From: Pseudanabaena sp. SR411
Lineage (GTDB): Bacteria > Cyanobacteriota > Cyanobacteriia > Pseudanabaenales > Pseudanabaenaceae
DNA: 64,000 nucleotides
Direction: 5' to 3'
Assembly (NCBI RefSeq): GCF_002251945.1
Contig: NZ_NDHW01000159.1
Coordinates: 56,549 to 120,548 of the forward strand
In this document: positions 28,348 to 36,611 of the stretch, in pieces
Layout: every line of letters begins with the position of its first letter
Numbering within the stretch: position 1 is the stretch's first letter
The notes under the pieces: generated by a model
What the model was told of the DNA's origin: nothing
The model's database searches: none
The model's input: only the letters and a program-made list of their open reading frames with translations
Program-made: the position numbers and the translations under genes

Positions 28348-28890
28348 ATGGAACAAATCTTTCTCTTCCTTGACATTGATGGCGTAGTCAACACAAGCAT
28401 CAATGCAGACTCGCAATTTCTTGGTACATATCAAGACAAAGATCTCCGAGGCTCACCATCACCTTTAGTCAAGCCACTACTCAAGGCAATAGATCAGTCC
28501 GAGCATATCAAGCCTTTTTGGATGTCTTCGGGCTGGCGGGAACACTCAAATATTTGGAATCGCTGGGCTGGTATTACACCTTGGACTGTTGGCTATCCCA
28601 TCACTTTTGCTAAAGCCAACTATGTAATTGGCAGGTATCGGAAACAATTAGAACTTGATGAAATAGACGATAGTAAAACTATTGCGGTTATCTATCATTC
28701 TGGAAACACTCCTAAAATTGTATGGATTGAGGATGGCTTCTCTCAATCTGCGATCGGATGGGCAGCCTTAGATCAGCGCGTAAACCTCATCAATACTATT
28801 CATCCTTCCGATCCTTTACTTTTAGGAATTCAAGCATGGAACATAGATTCCATCTTAGAATCTCTAAACATTAAGTTAGAGACTATGTAA
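28348..28890 (+). CDS. HAD-like domain protein (RNA-repair-associated HAD type)
   Basis: 180 residues. The N-terminus FLFLDIDGVVNTS is HAD motif I (DxD with Gly-Val-Val-Asn). WMSSGWREHSNIWN corresponds to motif II, and VWIEDGFSQSAIGWA to the metal-binding motif IV. There is almost no cap domain. Proteins of this form are grouped with the HAD domains found in Swiss-army-knife RNA-repair enzymes, but most are uncharacterised. It converges on the vWA gene and shares a 32-bp palindrome with it as terminator. The substrate is unknown. Confidence 0.7.
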   Translation: MEQIFLFLDIDGVVNTSINADSQFLGTYQDKDLRGSPSPLVKPLLKAIDQSEHIKPFWMSSGWREHSNIWNRWAGITPWTVGYPITFAKANYVIGRYRKQLELDEIDDSKTIAVIYHSGNTPKIVWIEDGFSQSAIGWAALDQRVNLINTIHPSDPLLLGIQAWNIDSILESLNIKLETM

Positions 28891-28906
28891 GTCTATGTCA
28901 CTAGCC

Positions 28907-28938
28907 GCTAGACAAGGGGCTTAAGCCCCTTGTCTAGC
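28907..28938. terminator. 32-bp perfect palindrome, bidirectional terminator
   Basis: GCTAGACAAGGGGCTT is followed at once by its exact reverse complement. It lies between the convergent HAD and vWA genes and fits termination of both. There is little T-rich tail. Confidence 0.7.
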
Positions 28939-28947
28939 TTAGGTTTC

Positions 28948-29721
28948 TCAGCCACCAAATCCTCCTAAAGAATTAAAGTTAGCCGCACTCTGACTCACAC
29001 GCATCGCTGACTGCGAAAATACCTGAAAAGCCTTACGAATTTCACCATCACTATTCGCAGGTGTGAGAATCCATTCATCACGAATTCCCATATCTTTAAA
29101 CACTTGGCGAAAATTCGTAGAGCCATCGTCAATTCCCATCGCCGCGATAATGTGATTCTCCATTCGCAACATGTCGTGGGCGATCGCTGCTACATCCTTA
29201 GCTGTATGACGCATCGAATGGCAGTCATCACCATCGGTAATAATCAGGGTCACGGTGCGAACAGGCACGCCATTATCCGAGAATTCCTGAGACTTCGCTA
29301 ATACAGTCCCCAATAGTACTACCGTCTGATCATAAAGTGGTGTACCTTGATTGGGCGTATAATTCTTGGAATCCATGCGAATTGCCTGTGCGATCGGGCA
29401 GTAAGGATAAAGAATAGTTCCATTGAGATAACGATTGTGAATCAGAATATTATCCTGTTGTTGCGAAGAAGTCAGCGCATCAATGACAGAGTTATGTCCG
29501 CCGCGCACAGCCTGAGCATTTCCTGAGTATTGAATCGATCCCGAATCATCGGGCATAATCGTCACAAGTACGACTTCGCTAGACATCACATCATCAACAT
29601 GTATGCCAAGCCCTGCTTGGATTTGTGCGCCGAGGTCATAAACAGTAAGTGCTTGTAAAGATTCATTGGAAAGGCTTCCATCATCTAAAGCGGATTGAAA
29701 GAGATCGTTGATGTTTGTCAT
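28948..29721 (-). CDS. von Willebrand A (TerY-like) domain protein
   Basis: 257 residues, no signal peptide. The MIDAS metal site DDSGS sits at residues 58-62. A middle Thr is followed by LIITDGDDCHSMRHTAKDV near residue 165. The C-terminus is Gly-rich (SLGGFGG). vWA proteins of the TerY type work with a PP2C phosphatase and a Ser/Thr kinase in so-called TerY-P triads; both partners are encoded upstream in this operon. A role as a metal-dependent scaffold recognising phosphorylated or ADP-ribosylated partners is inferred. It is the last gene of the nine-gene operon. Confidence 0.85.
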   Translation of the reverse strand: MTNINDLFQSALDDGSLSNESLQALTVYDLGAQIQAGLGIHVDDVMSSEVVLVTIMPDDSGSIQYSGNAQAVRGGHNSVIDALTSSQQQDNILIHNRYLNGTILYPYCPIAQAIRMDSKNYTPNQGTPLYDQTVVLLGTVLAKSQEFSDNGVPVRTVTLIITDGDDCHSMRHTAKDVAAIAHDMLRMENHIIAAMGIDDGSTNFRQVFKDMGIRDEWILTPANSDGEIRKAFQVFSQSAMRVSQSAANFNSLGGFGG

Positions 29722-29726
29722 TTTAT

Positions 29727-29751
29727 TTGGTGATTGGTAATTGGTGATTGG
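29727..29751. repeat. Heptamer tandem repeat TTGGTRA
   Basis: Three and a half copies of TTGGTGA/TTGGTAA lie just upstream of the vWA gene, followed by TTTAGCC/TTTAGCT words. This is the short tandem heptamer repeat type common in filamentous cyanobacteria. Confidence 0.65.
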
Positions 29752-29804
29752 CTTTTAGCCTTTAGCTGATTGACAATTAGGGGAATTTTTGCCTTTTTCC
29801 TTGT

Positions 29805-30317
29805 TTAAACTGCTTTTGTCCAAAATTCCATTGTTTTGGGATCGATCGCTTTGGGATCTTCTTGATAAAGTTCTTGCAAGCAAGTTAGGAAAGCTTTGGA
29901 ATATGCACTAAGCCCCAAGAGTGTAAGACTACGGAGAATGCGAGTAATTCTCAGATGATTGTGATTCATGGGACGTAGCCAAAATGGTTTGCGTGAGGTG
30001 AAATTAGCTGCTTTGCTAATCTGGACTCCTAATTCTTTAGAGGTTACGCATTGCAAACCGTAAAAATCTAGCATCAATTTGAAGGAGCGAAATAGGCGCT
30101 TCCTAAGTTCTTTGTTAGATAAAAAAGCTTGAATCACTGCTTCATCAAGAAGGGGAGCGGTTGCGTTAAATCGACTCGGTTCAGGGAGGGGAAATAGCCA
30201 TTGAATGTAGTTATGGACATTCTCAAGGCGATCGCGCTGCCAAATCCAAATATCTTCAAGTTTGCGACCTTCAGGATTTGCTGATTCACCACGATAGAAA
30301 GAGAGCAAAGCATTCAT
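29805..30317 (-). CDS. OGFr (opioid growth factor receptor) N-domain protein
   Basis: 170 residues. LENVHNYIQWLFPLPEPSRF (about 31-50) and the later FKLMLDFYGLQ match the conserved region of the opioid growth factor receptor domain, an all-alpha module of unknown biochemical role that is also found in bacteria. The region DEAVIQAFLSNKELRKRL between them also fits. The C-terminal 60 residues are less typical. It sits between the tiny RHH gene and the vWA gene in the operon. There is no signal peptide, so it should be cytosolic. The function is unknown; context suggests recognition of a modified protein or nucleotide. Confidence 0.8.
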   Translation of the reverse strand: MNALLSFYRGESANPEGRKLEDIWIWQRDRLENVHNYIQWLFPLPEPSRFNATAPLLDEAVIQAFLSNKELRKRLFRSFKLMLDFYGLQCVTSKELGVQISKAANFTSRKPFWLRPMNHNHLRITRILRSLTLLGLSAYSKAFLTCLQELYQEDPKAIDPKTMEFWTKAV

Positions 30318-30350
30318 AGATCTATCTCCTACTTTTGATTTGTGTCCATT

Positions 30351-30512
30351 TTAGCTAGATAACAAACGTCCAAAAAATCCCTTTTTAGGTTGAATAGATT
30401 CTAAATATTCTCTAAGCAAGCGTTCAATTAATTCTGAACTAGTTGTATTTTCTTTCGCAAGGATTGCTACTAGATATTTCTCTGTTTCATAGTCAAGATT
30501 GATACTCATCAT
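30351..30512 (-). CDS. 53-residue ribbon-helix-helix-like protein
   Basis: A short frame from ATG-ATG at 30512/30509 to TAA at 30351. An AGGAG Shine-Dalgarno lies eight bases before the first ATG. The N-terminal strand MSINLDYETEKYL and the helices LVAILAKENTTSSELIERL and LLREYLES fit a CopG/Arc-type RHH fold; the tail is basic (KKGFFGRLL). Such proteins are DNA-binding regulators or antitoxins. It lies inside the operon between the hydrolase and OGFr genes, and I see no toxin partner. It could be a local autoregulator. Confidence 0.65.
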   Translation of the reverse strand: MMSINLDYETEKYLVAILAKENTTSSELIERLLREYLESIQPKKGFFGRLLSS

Positions 30513-30544
30513 AGGATTGAGCTCCTAAAACTGGATTTGATTGA

Positions 30545-30575
30545 GAGTTGTACTGCGCTTCGCGCAGTACAACTC
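30545..30575. repeat. Hairpin between hydrolase and RHH genes
   Basis: A perfect 14-bp stem (GAGTTGTACTGCGC / GCGCAGTACAACTC) with a TTC loop sits 2 bases after the hydrolase stop, inside the operon. With no U-run, it may be a processing or stability element. Confidence 0.6.
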
Positions 30576-30576
30576 G

Positions 30577-31629
30577 TTAAGCAAGGTTGAGATCTGACCA
30601 AGTTTCCATTGCGTCAGTGGATTTGACAAGGTGCATCCCTGCATTAGCAAATCGCTGAAAGGCAGCATCGGCTTGATCTGTGTAGTCCACAACATTGGGA
30701 ACCACCACAGGCGAAGTGCAATCTTCCAGCAGATAGACCTTCTTCGCAAGTTTAGGATCATGGGCAAGAATTTCGCTAAGTAAGTCTTGAATCGTCCATG
30801 CGACGCAATGGCTCTTGGCTTGTCCTGCGATGATCACCGCATCAAATTCTAGTAACCTTTGTAAGAAGCGCGTGTTCTTTTGTGCGATCGGTCTGCCATC
30901 GGCTCCATCCATCACTTCAGGACGCAACACAGAATAATTTTCAGTGAGAGGATTACCGCCTTTAATCTCGAAATTAGTCTGACTGTGACGAGCAATATTA
31001 TGGAAAAACATTGCTTCTTCAACGGAGGATACGAGCGCGTGACCGATGCCGCCGAGCATTGAGTGATAAGCCCAAACCGTAAGTGGGAATTTGCCTTCAT
31101 CGCTCAGCTTCTGGACATAATGCAAAGCATGACGCTGAATTGCCATATAATTACCTTTGGCGAGACTATAGGCGATCGCTGGATTTACTTTCCACTTGCC
31201 TTGTTGCACATCTTCCAAAGTAATTGATGTAGCATTAGGAATCGGATGTTCCCCTGCATCATTTACCCAAAAAATGGGATGGAAGATTTGCATGGCGGTG
31301 TGAGTATCCATCGTGGGCGCAATTTCGCTGATGTGGTGCAAGTTGCGATAGATAAATTCGCACAGCCGCACGTTATCCTCGATCGCACCAGTACCAGAGC
31401 GACCACCGACATATAGCTCATGATCAGGAATACAAAAGGTATTCTGCACATCGATCGCCATCAGACAAATTTTCTTACGATCTTTTGCAGCAGGCGTGAT
31501 GCCATGTTGTTTCGCCCATGTTTCGGCTTGGTTAGCGCGATCTTGATAAGGAACGCGCCACACTGAGCCGACTTTGTGGCGATCAAAGAATGCAGGAATC
31601 GGAAGTTGAGTAACAATTTGAGTAGTCAT
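30577..31629 (-). CDS. Isochorismatase-like cysteine hydrolase (possible nicotinamidase)
   Basis: 350 residues, longer than typical nicotinamidases (about 200). The core shows the cysteine-hydrolase pattern: Asp60 in [11 protein letters not shown], and nucleophile Cys275 in [19 protein letters not shown] followed by [12 protein letters not shown]. The catalytic Lys is not assigned with confidence. An insertion of about 90 residues (about 145-235) separates the two halves. The superfamily hydrolyses nicotinamide, isochorismate or carbamoyl-type amides. Placement in an operon divergent from an NAD regulator and beside ADP-ribosylglycohydrolases makes nicotinamide, released when NAD is consumed, an attractive substrate; this is inference. 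Confidence 0.75.
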   Translation of the reverse strand: MTTQIVTQLPIPAFFDRHKVGSVWRVPYQDRANQAETWAKQHGITPAAKDRKKICLMAIDVQNTFCIPDHELYVGGRSGTGAIEDNVRLCEFIYRNLHHISEIAPTMDTHTAMQIFHPIFWVNDAGEHPIPNATSITLEDVQQGKWKVNPAIAYSLAKGNYMAIQRHALHYVQKLSDEGKFPLTVWAYHSMLGGIGHALVSSVEEAMFFHNIARHSQTNFEIKGGNPLTENYSVLRPEVMDGADGRPIAQKNTRFLQRLLEFDAVIIAGQAKSHCVAWTIQDLLSEILAHDPKLAKKVYLLEDCTSPVVVPNVVDYTDQADAAFQRFANAGMHLVKSTDAMETWSDLNLA

Positions 31630-31653
31630 GGTTAGAGGTTTCCTGTTTTAAAA

Positions 31654-32250
31654 TTATTGAAAAGAGAGAGAAAGAATGCCCAGAATTTTGTCAATATTGC
31701 TGAGTTGATACTCAGTTAAGTCAATCTCCACAAGGCGATCGCTAAGGCGTAAAAACTTCCAATCGTTGCCAGTAGTAGCAGCTCCATAAATTACAGAAAT
31801 ATCATTCTCATGTTGCTGATTAAAGAGTTTCGCTGCCCACATTTCGGCAATACATTGTCCTAGAGCTCCGTTGATATTCTCCTTTTTTGCTTCAACCACC
31901 ACCACTACAGGCGCTTTAAGCATTAGTTGTGAAGGCGATCGGCTGAGGAGAAAGTCACAAACCCCATTTAAGCCAATATCTCGATCAATATTTAGTTCTA
32001 TTCCTGAGAATAAACTGGCGCGATCTAGAAATTGTTTGCGAACTTCTACTAAAATCGGGGCAATAATTAATTCCGATCTAGCTTTTTCGGTATTCATCGC
32101 TAGTGCTAATGGGGCAAATTCTTTGAGAAGTTGGTTGAGAAATTCACTAGCTTCTGCTAAGGGGGAATCATCAAGTAAATTGGCTCGTTCAGTAATTGTG
32201 AGATCGAAGGCTGTCTGAACTGACTCTAAGGTAAATTCACTATAGGACAT
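31654..32250 (-). CDS. PD-(D/E)XK-like nuclease-fold protein
   Basis: 198 residues, no signal peptide. GVCDFLLSRSP with a downstream VVVVVEAKKENI (about 98-125) gives the D...ExK active-site pattern of the PD-(D/E)XK fold, preceded by an N-terminal helix with ARSELIIAPILVEVR. The later ISVIYGAATTGNDWKFLRL completes a core found in many cyanobacterial hypothetical proteins. Catalysis is plausible since D, E and K are all present. In this operon it could act on nucleic acid or be a non-enzymatic module; neither is shown. It is 22 bp after the kinase gene. Confidence 0.65.
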   Translation of the reverse strand: MSYSEFTLESVQTAFDLTITERANLLDDSPLAEASEFLNQLLKEFAPLALAMNTEKARSELIIAPILVEVRKQFLDRASLFSGIELNIDRDIGLNGVCDFLLSRSPSQLMLKAPVVVVVEAKKENINGALGQCIAEMWAAKLFNQQHENDISVIYGAATTGNDWKFLRLSDRLVEIDLTEYQLSNIDKILGILSLSFQ

Positions 32251-32272
32251 GGCAGATCACCTGAATATATTG

Positions 32273-34135
32273 CTAAGCTAATTGTAACTGCAAAATCTTT
32301 TGTGCATGAATCACATAAATCCCTTGAGAACCGACAATGAGAGAACAGCCACTATCAACATAGGATTCGGTTTCAGGGAAAGTTTTCGTAATCATAATCT
32401 GTCCATTATTCACCTCAACTCTCGCAATACCTTCGTCAGTGGGAACGAATAGCCAATTAGCGATCGCACTGCCTCCATGAATATTCATTAACCATGCAAT
32501 GTCACCTTTTTGTCCTGCGAGAGTTGCTACTAATTCACCGTTAGGTCGCAATACAGAAACACGATGGATGATTTTGCCTTGCTCTTGGGTGATGGTGAAG
32601 AACCAGCAGAGGTCATTACTAAAGACGCAATTTGCATCAATTAGTTCTCCTTGAATGGGTGGAATATTCACGTGATCGCATATTCCTGAACGCTTAGCAT
32701 CAAAGGTAAATGCAACACTGATTGCACCAGCTCGATAGAAGCCAAAACCAAAGGTTTCACCAATCCAAAATTGTGTTTGTCCTTCGAGAATATCACCGAT
32801 GTATTCATTGCCTAGCTTGCCATCGCGGAGTAATTGACCTTGATCAATCCAATAGCGAGAAAAAGAATTAGCTCGGATTAGCTCGGTGGCGATCGCTTGC
32901 GGTGGTTGTCCTTGATTGAGCTTAAGAGCTTTTCCTTGTTTGGTAACGATTGTAGACTTACCAAAGATTGCGAATTGAATATTAGCATCGAGTTCTCCTG
33001 ACAATAAAACTGCGTTGTCTTCGCGCTTAAATTCGTGGTTAACATGATAGAGATAACTGAGAGAATTATTTTGTAAAGCGGCTTGAAGAATTACGCCTTC
33101 GGTTTGAAATATATGGATAACTTTACAGGGTTTGCCCTCACTCCCAGCCCCTCTCCCAGAGTTAGAAGGGAGAAATGCTATTAGAGGCGTGCAAATTGGG
33201 CAAGTGATCTTTAAATGTTCAATTCCACATTGATTGCATTTATTCCAACGCATTGATTCGAGTAGAGATTTAGGAAAATCTCCGCGCCAATCTTTTTCAA
33301 AGCAGTTATGAAAATGCTGGAGCAAATCATCAGAGAGAACTTTGTAAGGAATTGCAGGTTTAGGATAGCGGACATCGGGATGAAAAACCGTAATCCTTTG
33401 CAGTGGTCTAGCGCTGTGAGGAATTTGCGATGCTTGCGATTTTGGCTTATATACGCCGCCATAGGGATCGACATAGAGAAAGCTCTGCATCAACATCACC
33501 GTGAATGCGTACCAATCGGAATCAGGGTTATGCTGACTGGTAAGAATCGGCTGATTGGCGCTGCGATCGCACAATAACGGATCGACAAATCTCGCTGTGA
33601 ATACCTGACAGGGAAACTGTCCAAACTGAAAGGAATCTGCATCAATGAGGTTAACTTGATTTTGAGAAACCAATAAATTCAAATCATTGAAATCACCAAT
33701 CGTGACATTTGCTTGATGAACTTTGAGAACAGACTCATGTAAATCGCGAAATAAGTTCGTCACAACTTGTTGTGAGATAGCGTTAGTTTGGCGATAATTA
33801 CGATCGCTGTATTTCAAAAGTGGCACTGTATTTTGCAAAAATGGCATTGCATAGCCCAAGATCATTCCCTGTTTATCTGTGGCTAAAGTTTCAGGTTTAA
33901 TCACTCTCGCAGGTAGATTTTGTGGGAAAGCAGGCAACTTTTGCTGATGGAGTGACAATCTGGATTGAGCCGCTAATTGTTCTTGAGGAAGTAACTGATA
34001 ATCAGGATGATCGGCAGTTTTGAAGAGTTTAAGAACCTTGCCATTTTTGAGATCATAGATATCTGCTTCGCCACCCTTGCCGATCGCATTTTTAGGATTT
34101 AGTTTAATCCGCTTCTGATTAAGATAGATATCCAT
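32273..34135 (-). CDS. Atypical Ser/Thr kinase with zinc ribbon and C-terminal beta-propeller-like region
   Basis: 620 residues. The kinase domain (about 12-285) has a Gly loop GKGGEADIYDL and Lys in VLKLFK. The catalytic loop is IGDFNDLNLLV in place of HRDxKxxN, with Asp148 and Asn153 kept. The metal Asp165 is in LIDAD instead of DFG. These changes match TerY-P-type kinases rather than a dead pseudokinase. A four-Cys zinc ribbon follows (Cys300, 303, 312, 315). Residues about 322-334 (LPSNSGRGAGSEG) are encoded by a normally intergenic DNA repeat. The last 280 residues are beta-rich with propeller-like units. It is cytosolic and probably phosphorylates operon partners; the PP2C would reverse this. 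Confidence 0.8.
   Translation of the reverse strand: MDIYLNQKRIKLNPKNAIGKGGEADIYDLKNGKVLKLFKTADHPDYQLLPQEQLAAQSRLSLHQQKLPAFPQNLPARVIKPETLATDKQGMILGYAMPFLQNTVPLLKYSDRNYRQTNAISQQVVTNLFRDLHESVLKVHQANVTIGDFNDLNLLVSQNQVNLIDADSFQFGQFPCQVFTARFVDPLLCDRSANQPILTSQHNPDSDWYAFTVMLMQSFLYVDPYGGVYKPKSQASQIPHSARPLQRITVFHPDVRYPKPAIPYKVLSDDLLQHFHNCFEKDWRGDFPKSLLESMRWNKCNQCGIEHLKITCPICTPLIAFLPSNSGRGAGSEGKPCKVIHIFQTEGVILQAALQNNSLSYLYHVNHEFKREDNAVLLSGELDANIQFAIFGKSTIVTKQGKALKLNQGQPPQAIATELIRANSFSRYWIDQGQLLRDGKLGNEYIGDILEGQTQFWIGETFGFGFYRAGAISVAFTFDAKRSGICDHVNIPPIQGELIDANCVFSNDLCWFFTITQEQGKIIHRVSVLRPNGELVATLAGQKGDIAWLMNIHGGSAIANWLFVPTDEGIARVEVNNGQIMITKTFPETESYVDSGCSLIVGSQGIYVIHAQKILQLQLA
33134..33172. repeat. C-rich intergenic-type repeat embedded in kinase gene
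   Basis: This 39-bp stretch shares AGCCCCTCTCCCAGA and TGCCCTCACTCCCA with the two ends of the intergenic repeat at 51570-51780. It is in frame and encodes a Gly/Ser/Arg linker between the zinc ribbon and the C-terminal region of the kinase. Confidence 0.7.
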
Positions 34136-34152
34136 GATTTTGCTCCAATGCT

Positions 34153-34926
34153 TTAAGGCAATTGATAAACTTTTCTAAACTCAGTCACTGTCTGACGAAT
34201 ACGACGATCTAACTTTTTCCAAACAGGTTGGGCGATCGCATTAGGTACACCACTATAAAAGGCTTCAGCAATGCTACCTGTAATACAGGCGATCGTATCG
34301 CTATCACCACCGAGAGACACAGCATTACGAATTGCGTCTTCAAAATCCGTTGATTCTAAAAAGGCGATAATTGCTTCAGGAACGCTTTTTTGACAGGAAA
34401 CTTCAAACTTATAATCGGGGCGAATTTCACCTAGAGTACGTCGCAAATCATAGTTAAAATTCTGTTCGATATAGTCACGAATTTCTGCCTTGGTTTTGCC
34501 ATTACGAGCTAAAAAGATTGCTGCTGCTGTTGCCTGTCCGCCTTTGATTCCTTCAGGATGATTATGAGTAGTTACCGTGCAACGTTCTGCTTCTTTTAAA
34601 ACAGTATCAAGATCATTGTATGCCCATGCGATCGGGCTGACTCTCATCGCCGCACCGTTACCCCAACTGTTATAACCTTCCTTGCGGTTGCTCATTGCCC
34701 AGCAAGTAAACCTTTGCCCAAAACCTGCTAAAGGATAGCGCCAAAAGCATTTTTTGAAATTGTTAGCATAGTTAGTTCCTGTAAGAATAGATTTTGCCAC
34801 AGCATAGGTAAGAACAGTGTCATCACTAAAATGACTACCAAATGAGAACAGTTTGAAGTCCTTCCGCTTCATCGGCACTACTTCGTAAATCGAGCCGATA
34901 ATATCGCCAGCGATCGCACCTAACAT
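34153..34926 (-). CDS. ADP-ribosylglycohydrolase (ARH/DraG family), copy 2
   Basis: 257 residues. The ARH metal-binding residues are present: GDIIGSIYE at the start, SDDTVLT near residue 35, and SLGGDSDTIACITGSIAEA near residue 215. NSWGNGAAMRVSPIAWA and THNHPEGIKG are typical substrate-pocket segments. It should remove ADP-ribose from proteins (Arg-linked) or from nucleotides. It is a tandem paralogue of the upstream gene, from which it starts seven bases inside the end. The two differ mostly at 40-75, the region flanking the pocket, suggesting different targets. RBS-like sequence lies within the end of copy 1. Confidence 0.92.
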   Translation of the reverse strand: MLGAIAGDIIGSIYEVVPMKRKDFKLFSFGSHFSDDTVLTYAVAKSILTGTNYANNFKKCFWRYPLAGFGQRFTCWAMSNRKEGYNSWGNGAAMRVSPIAWAYNDLDTVLKEAERCTVTTHNHPEGIKGGQATAAAIFLARNGKTKAEIRDYIEQNFNYDLRRTLGEIRPDYKFEVSCQKSVPEAIIAFLESTDFEDAIRNAVSLGGDSDTIACITGSIAEAFYSGVPNAIAQPVWKKLDRRIRQTVTEFRKVYQLP

Positions 34927-35693
34927 AAGTTATACCTCGTTCTAAATTCTTCAACCACTTCACGCATTGCTTTAGGTAAATAACTTAAAGTCTTTTGAGC
35001 AATATCTTGAGGAACACCACCATAAAAAGCTTCGGCTATGCCGCCTGTAATACAGGTCAGCGTATCGCTATCACCACCGAGGGAAATTCCATTGCGAATT
35101 GCATCTTCAAAATCTGTTGATTCTAGAAATGCAATAATTGCTTCGGGAACAGTTTCTTGACAGGATTCATTAAATTGATAAACAGGACGAATTTCGTCTA
35201 CAGTTCTATCTAAGTCATACCCAAAAGATTTAGCGATCGCATTTTTTATTTCCTCCTTGCTCTGACCTTGACGAGCCATCAAGATAGCCACAGCCGTTGC
35301 TTGCGCTCCCTTGACTCCCTCAGGATGATTGTGGGTAACTTCCGCCGATCGCTTAGCTTCATTCATCACCGATTCCAAGTCATCATAGGCAAATCCCACA
35401 GCACTGACTCGCATTGCCGAGCCATTACCCCAGCTATTGTATGGCTCCATACTCTCAAAACGAATCCATTGAGCAAAGCGTCCACCATAGCCACGATTGG
35501 GATATTTACGAGCATAGGTTTTGATGTATTCTGCATAATTGCCTTGATTCATCAAGCAATCAGCAACCGCTACAGTTAACACTGTGTCATCGGTAAAATC
35601 ACATCCTCCACTGAATAAAGGAAAGTCTTTTGAGCGATGATTATTAAATTCGTAAATGGAACCAACGATATCACCGACAATTACGCCTAACAT
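34920..35693 (-). CDS. ADP-ribosylglycohydrolase (ARH/DraG family), copy 1
   Basis: 257 residues, the same length as copy 2, with the same key motifs: GDIVGSIYE, TDDTVLT, NSWGNGSAMRV, THNHPEGVKG and SLGGDSDTLTCITGG. All putative Mg ligands are intact, so the enzyme should be active. Expected chemistry is hydrolysis of an N-glycosidic bond between ADP-ribose and an acceptor. No ADP-ribosyltransferase is visible in this window, so the writer is elsewhere or the substrate is a small molecule. It follows the PP2C gene by 64 bp and overlaps copy 2 by seven bases, implying coupled translation. Confidence 0.92.
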   Translation of the reverse strand: MLGVIVGDIVGSIYEFNNHRSKDFPLFSGGCDFTDDTVLTVAVADCLMNQGNYAEYIKTYARKYPNRGYGGRFAQWIRFESMEPYNSWGNGSAMRVSAVGFAYDDLESVMNEAKRSAEVTHNHPEGVKGAQATAVAILMARQGQSKEEIKNAIAKSFGYDLDRTVDEIRPVYQFNESCQETVPEAIIAFLESTDFEDAIRNGISLGGDSDTLTCITGGIAEAFYGGVPQDIAQKTLSYLPKAMREVVEEFRTRYNLC

Positions 35694-35757
35694 AGTTTTA
35701 CCTCTTCAATAAATTTTCTATTTTGTTCCATCTGTAGAGGCAATTCATGAATTGCCC

Positions 35758-36606
35758 CTACAGATAGATTCTTCTAATCACAACCAAACTCGTATCATCA
35801 GACAAAACCCCCGATCGTTTAATTAATTCGTGCTTATTCCAATCTGGCTTTACTTCCTCACGATTTAGCATGGCTAACTTACGTCTTATCGCATCAGGAT
35901 TTTTGAAATAACGATCTTCTTGCCAGAATTGACTAACTTCTTCAACGGCAATCAAATCGTCAATTCCATCTGTAGCAATTAGAATAGATTCTAATTCTGA
36001 GGTAGGTATACGAACGCGAATTTCAAAGCTCACTGCATCAGGGCGATACAAGCCATAGGCGAGATAGGGTGGTGCATTATCAGGATAGGCAGGAATTTGA
36101 GTAAGTTTGCCATTAACAGCGAGCGCACCATCTCCCATGGAGAAAGCAACTGTTTCGCTAGGAGTAATAACTAAGCCCACAATTGTAAATAATAGATAGT
36201 TATTTACAAATTCCATCACAGATTCTTGAGCCTCATTAGTCGCGATCGCCACAAAAGCCTTGACTTTCTGTAAGAGATTAATTTTAAGCACATTCCAAAA
36301 ATCAGGCTCAGATATTATTAACCCTTGATGGAGTAAATCGGCGATCGCATCAGTCACCATCCGCGTACCGAGCTTTGCCCCAACTTCACTATGCTTGCCA
36401 CTACCACAGCCGTCACATACTACAGCCGTCATAAAGTTATCCCACAGGACAATCCGCAGCGCATCCTGATTATTTTTGCTAGCAAGAACATGGTTGCGCC
36501 CAATAATTGAACCGCAGGCATATTCAAACTGATTTGACAAATTTTCACCCGCTAAATCAGGAATTTGCAGCGATCGCCGATCAGGAAATTCCACTTGTTC
36601 TTGCAT
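35758..36606 (-). CDS. PP2C-type Ser/Thr protein phosphatase
   Basis: 282 residues. Metal-site Asp65 with Gly66 in AVVCDGCGSGKHSEVGA corresponds to the DGxGG/S motif, and the N-terminal NNQDAL gives the second acidic residue. FSMGDGALAVNG and LIATDGIDDL are later conserved segments, and SDDTSLVVIR closes the domain. It is a soluble, single-domain enzyme that would dephosphorylate targets of the kinase in the same operon. It is the first gene of the operon, 108 bp from the divergent nrtR-type gene with two operator-like palindromes between. No clear Shine-Dalgarno. Confidence 0.9.
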   Translation of the reverse strand: MQEQVEFPDRRSLQIPDLAGENLSNQFEYACGSIIGRNHVLASKNNQDALRIVLWDNFMTAVVCDGCGSGKHSEVGAKLGTRMVTDAIADLLHQGLIISEPDFWNVLKINLLQKVKAFVAIATNEAQESVMEFVNNYLLFTIVGLVITPSETVAFSMGDGALAVNGKLTQIPAYPDNAPPYLAYGLYRPDAVSFEIRVRIPTSELESILIATDGIDDLIAVEEVSQFWQEDRYFKNPDAIRRKLAMLNREEVKPDWNKHELIKRSGVLSDDTSLVVIRRIYL

Positions 36607-36611
36607 GACGT

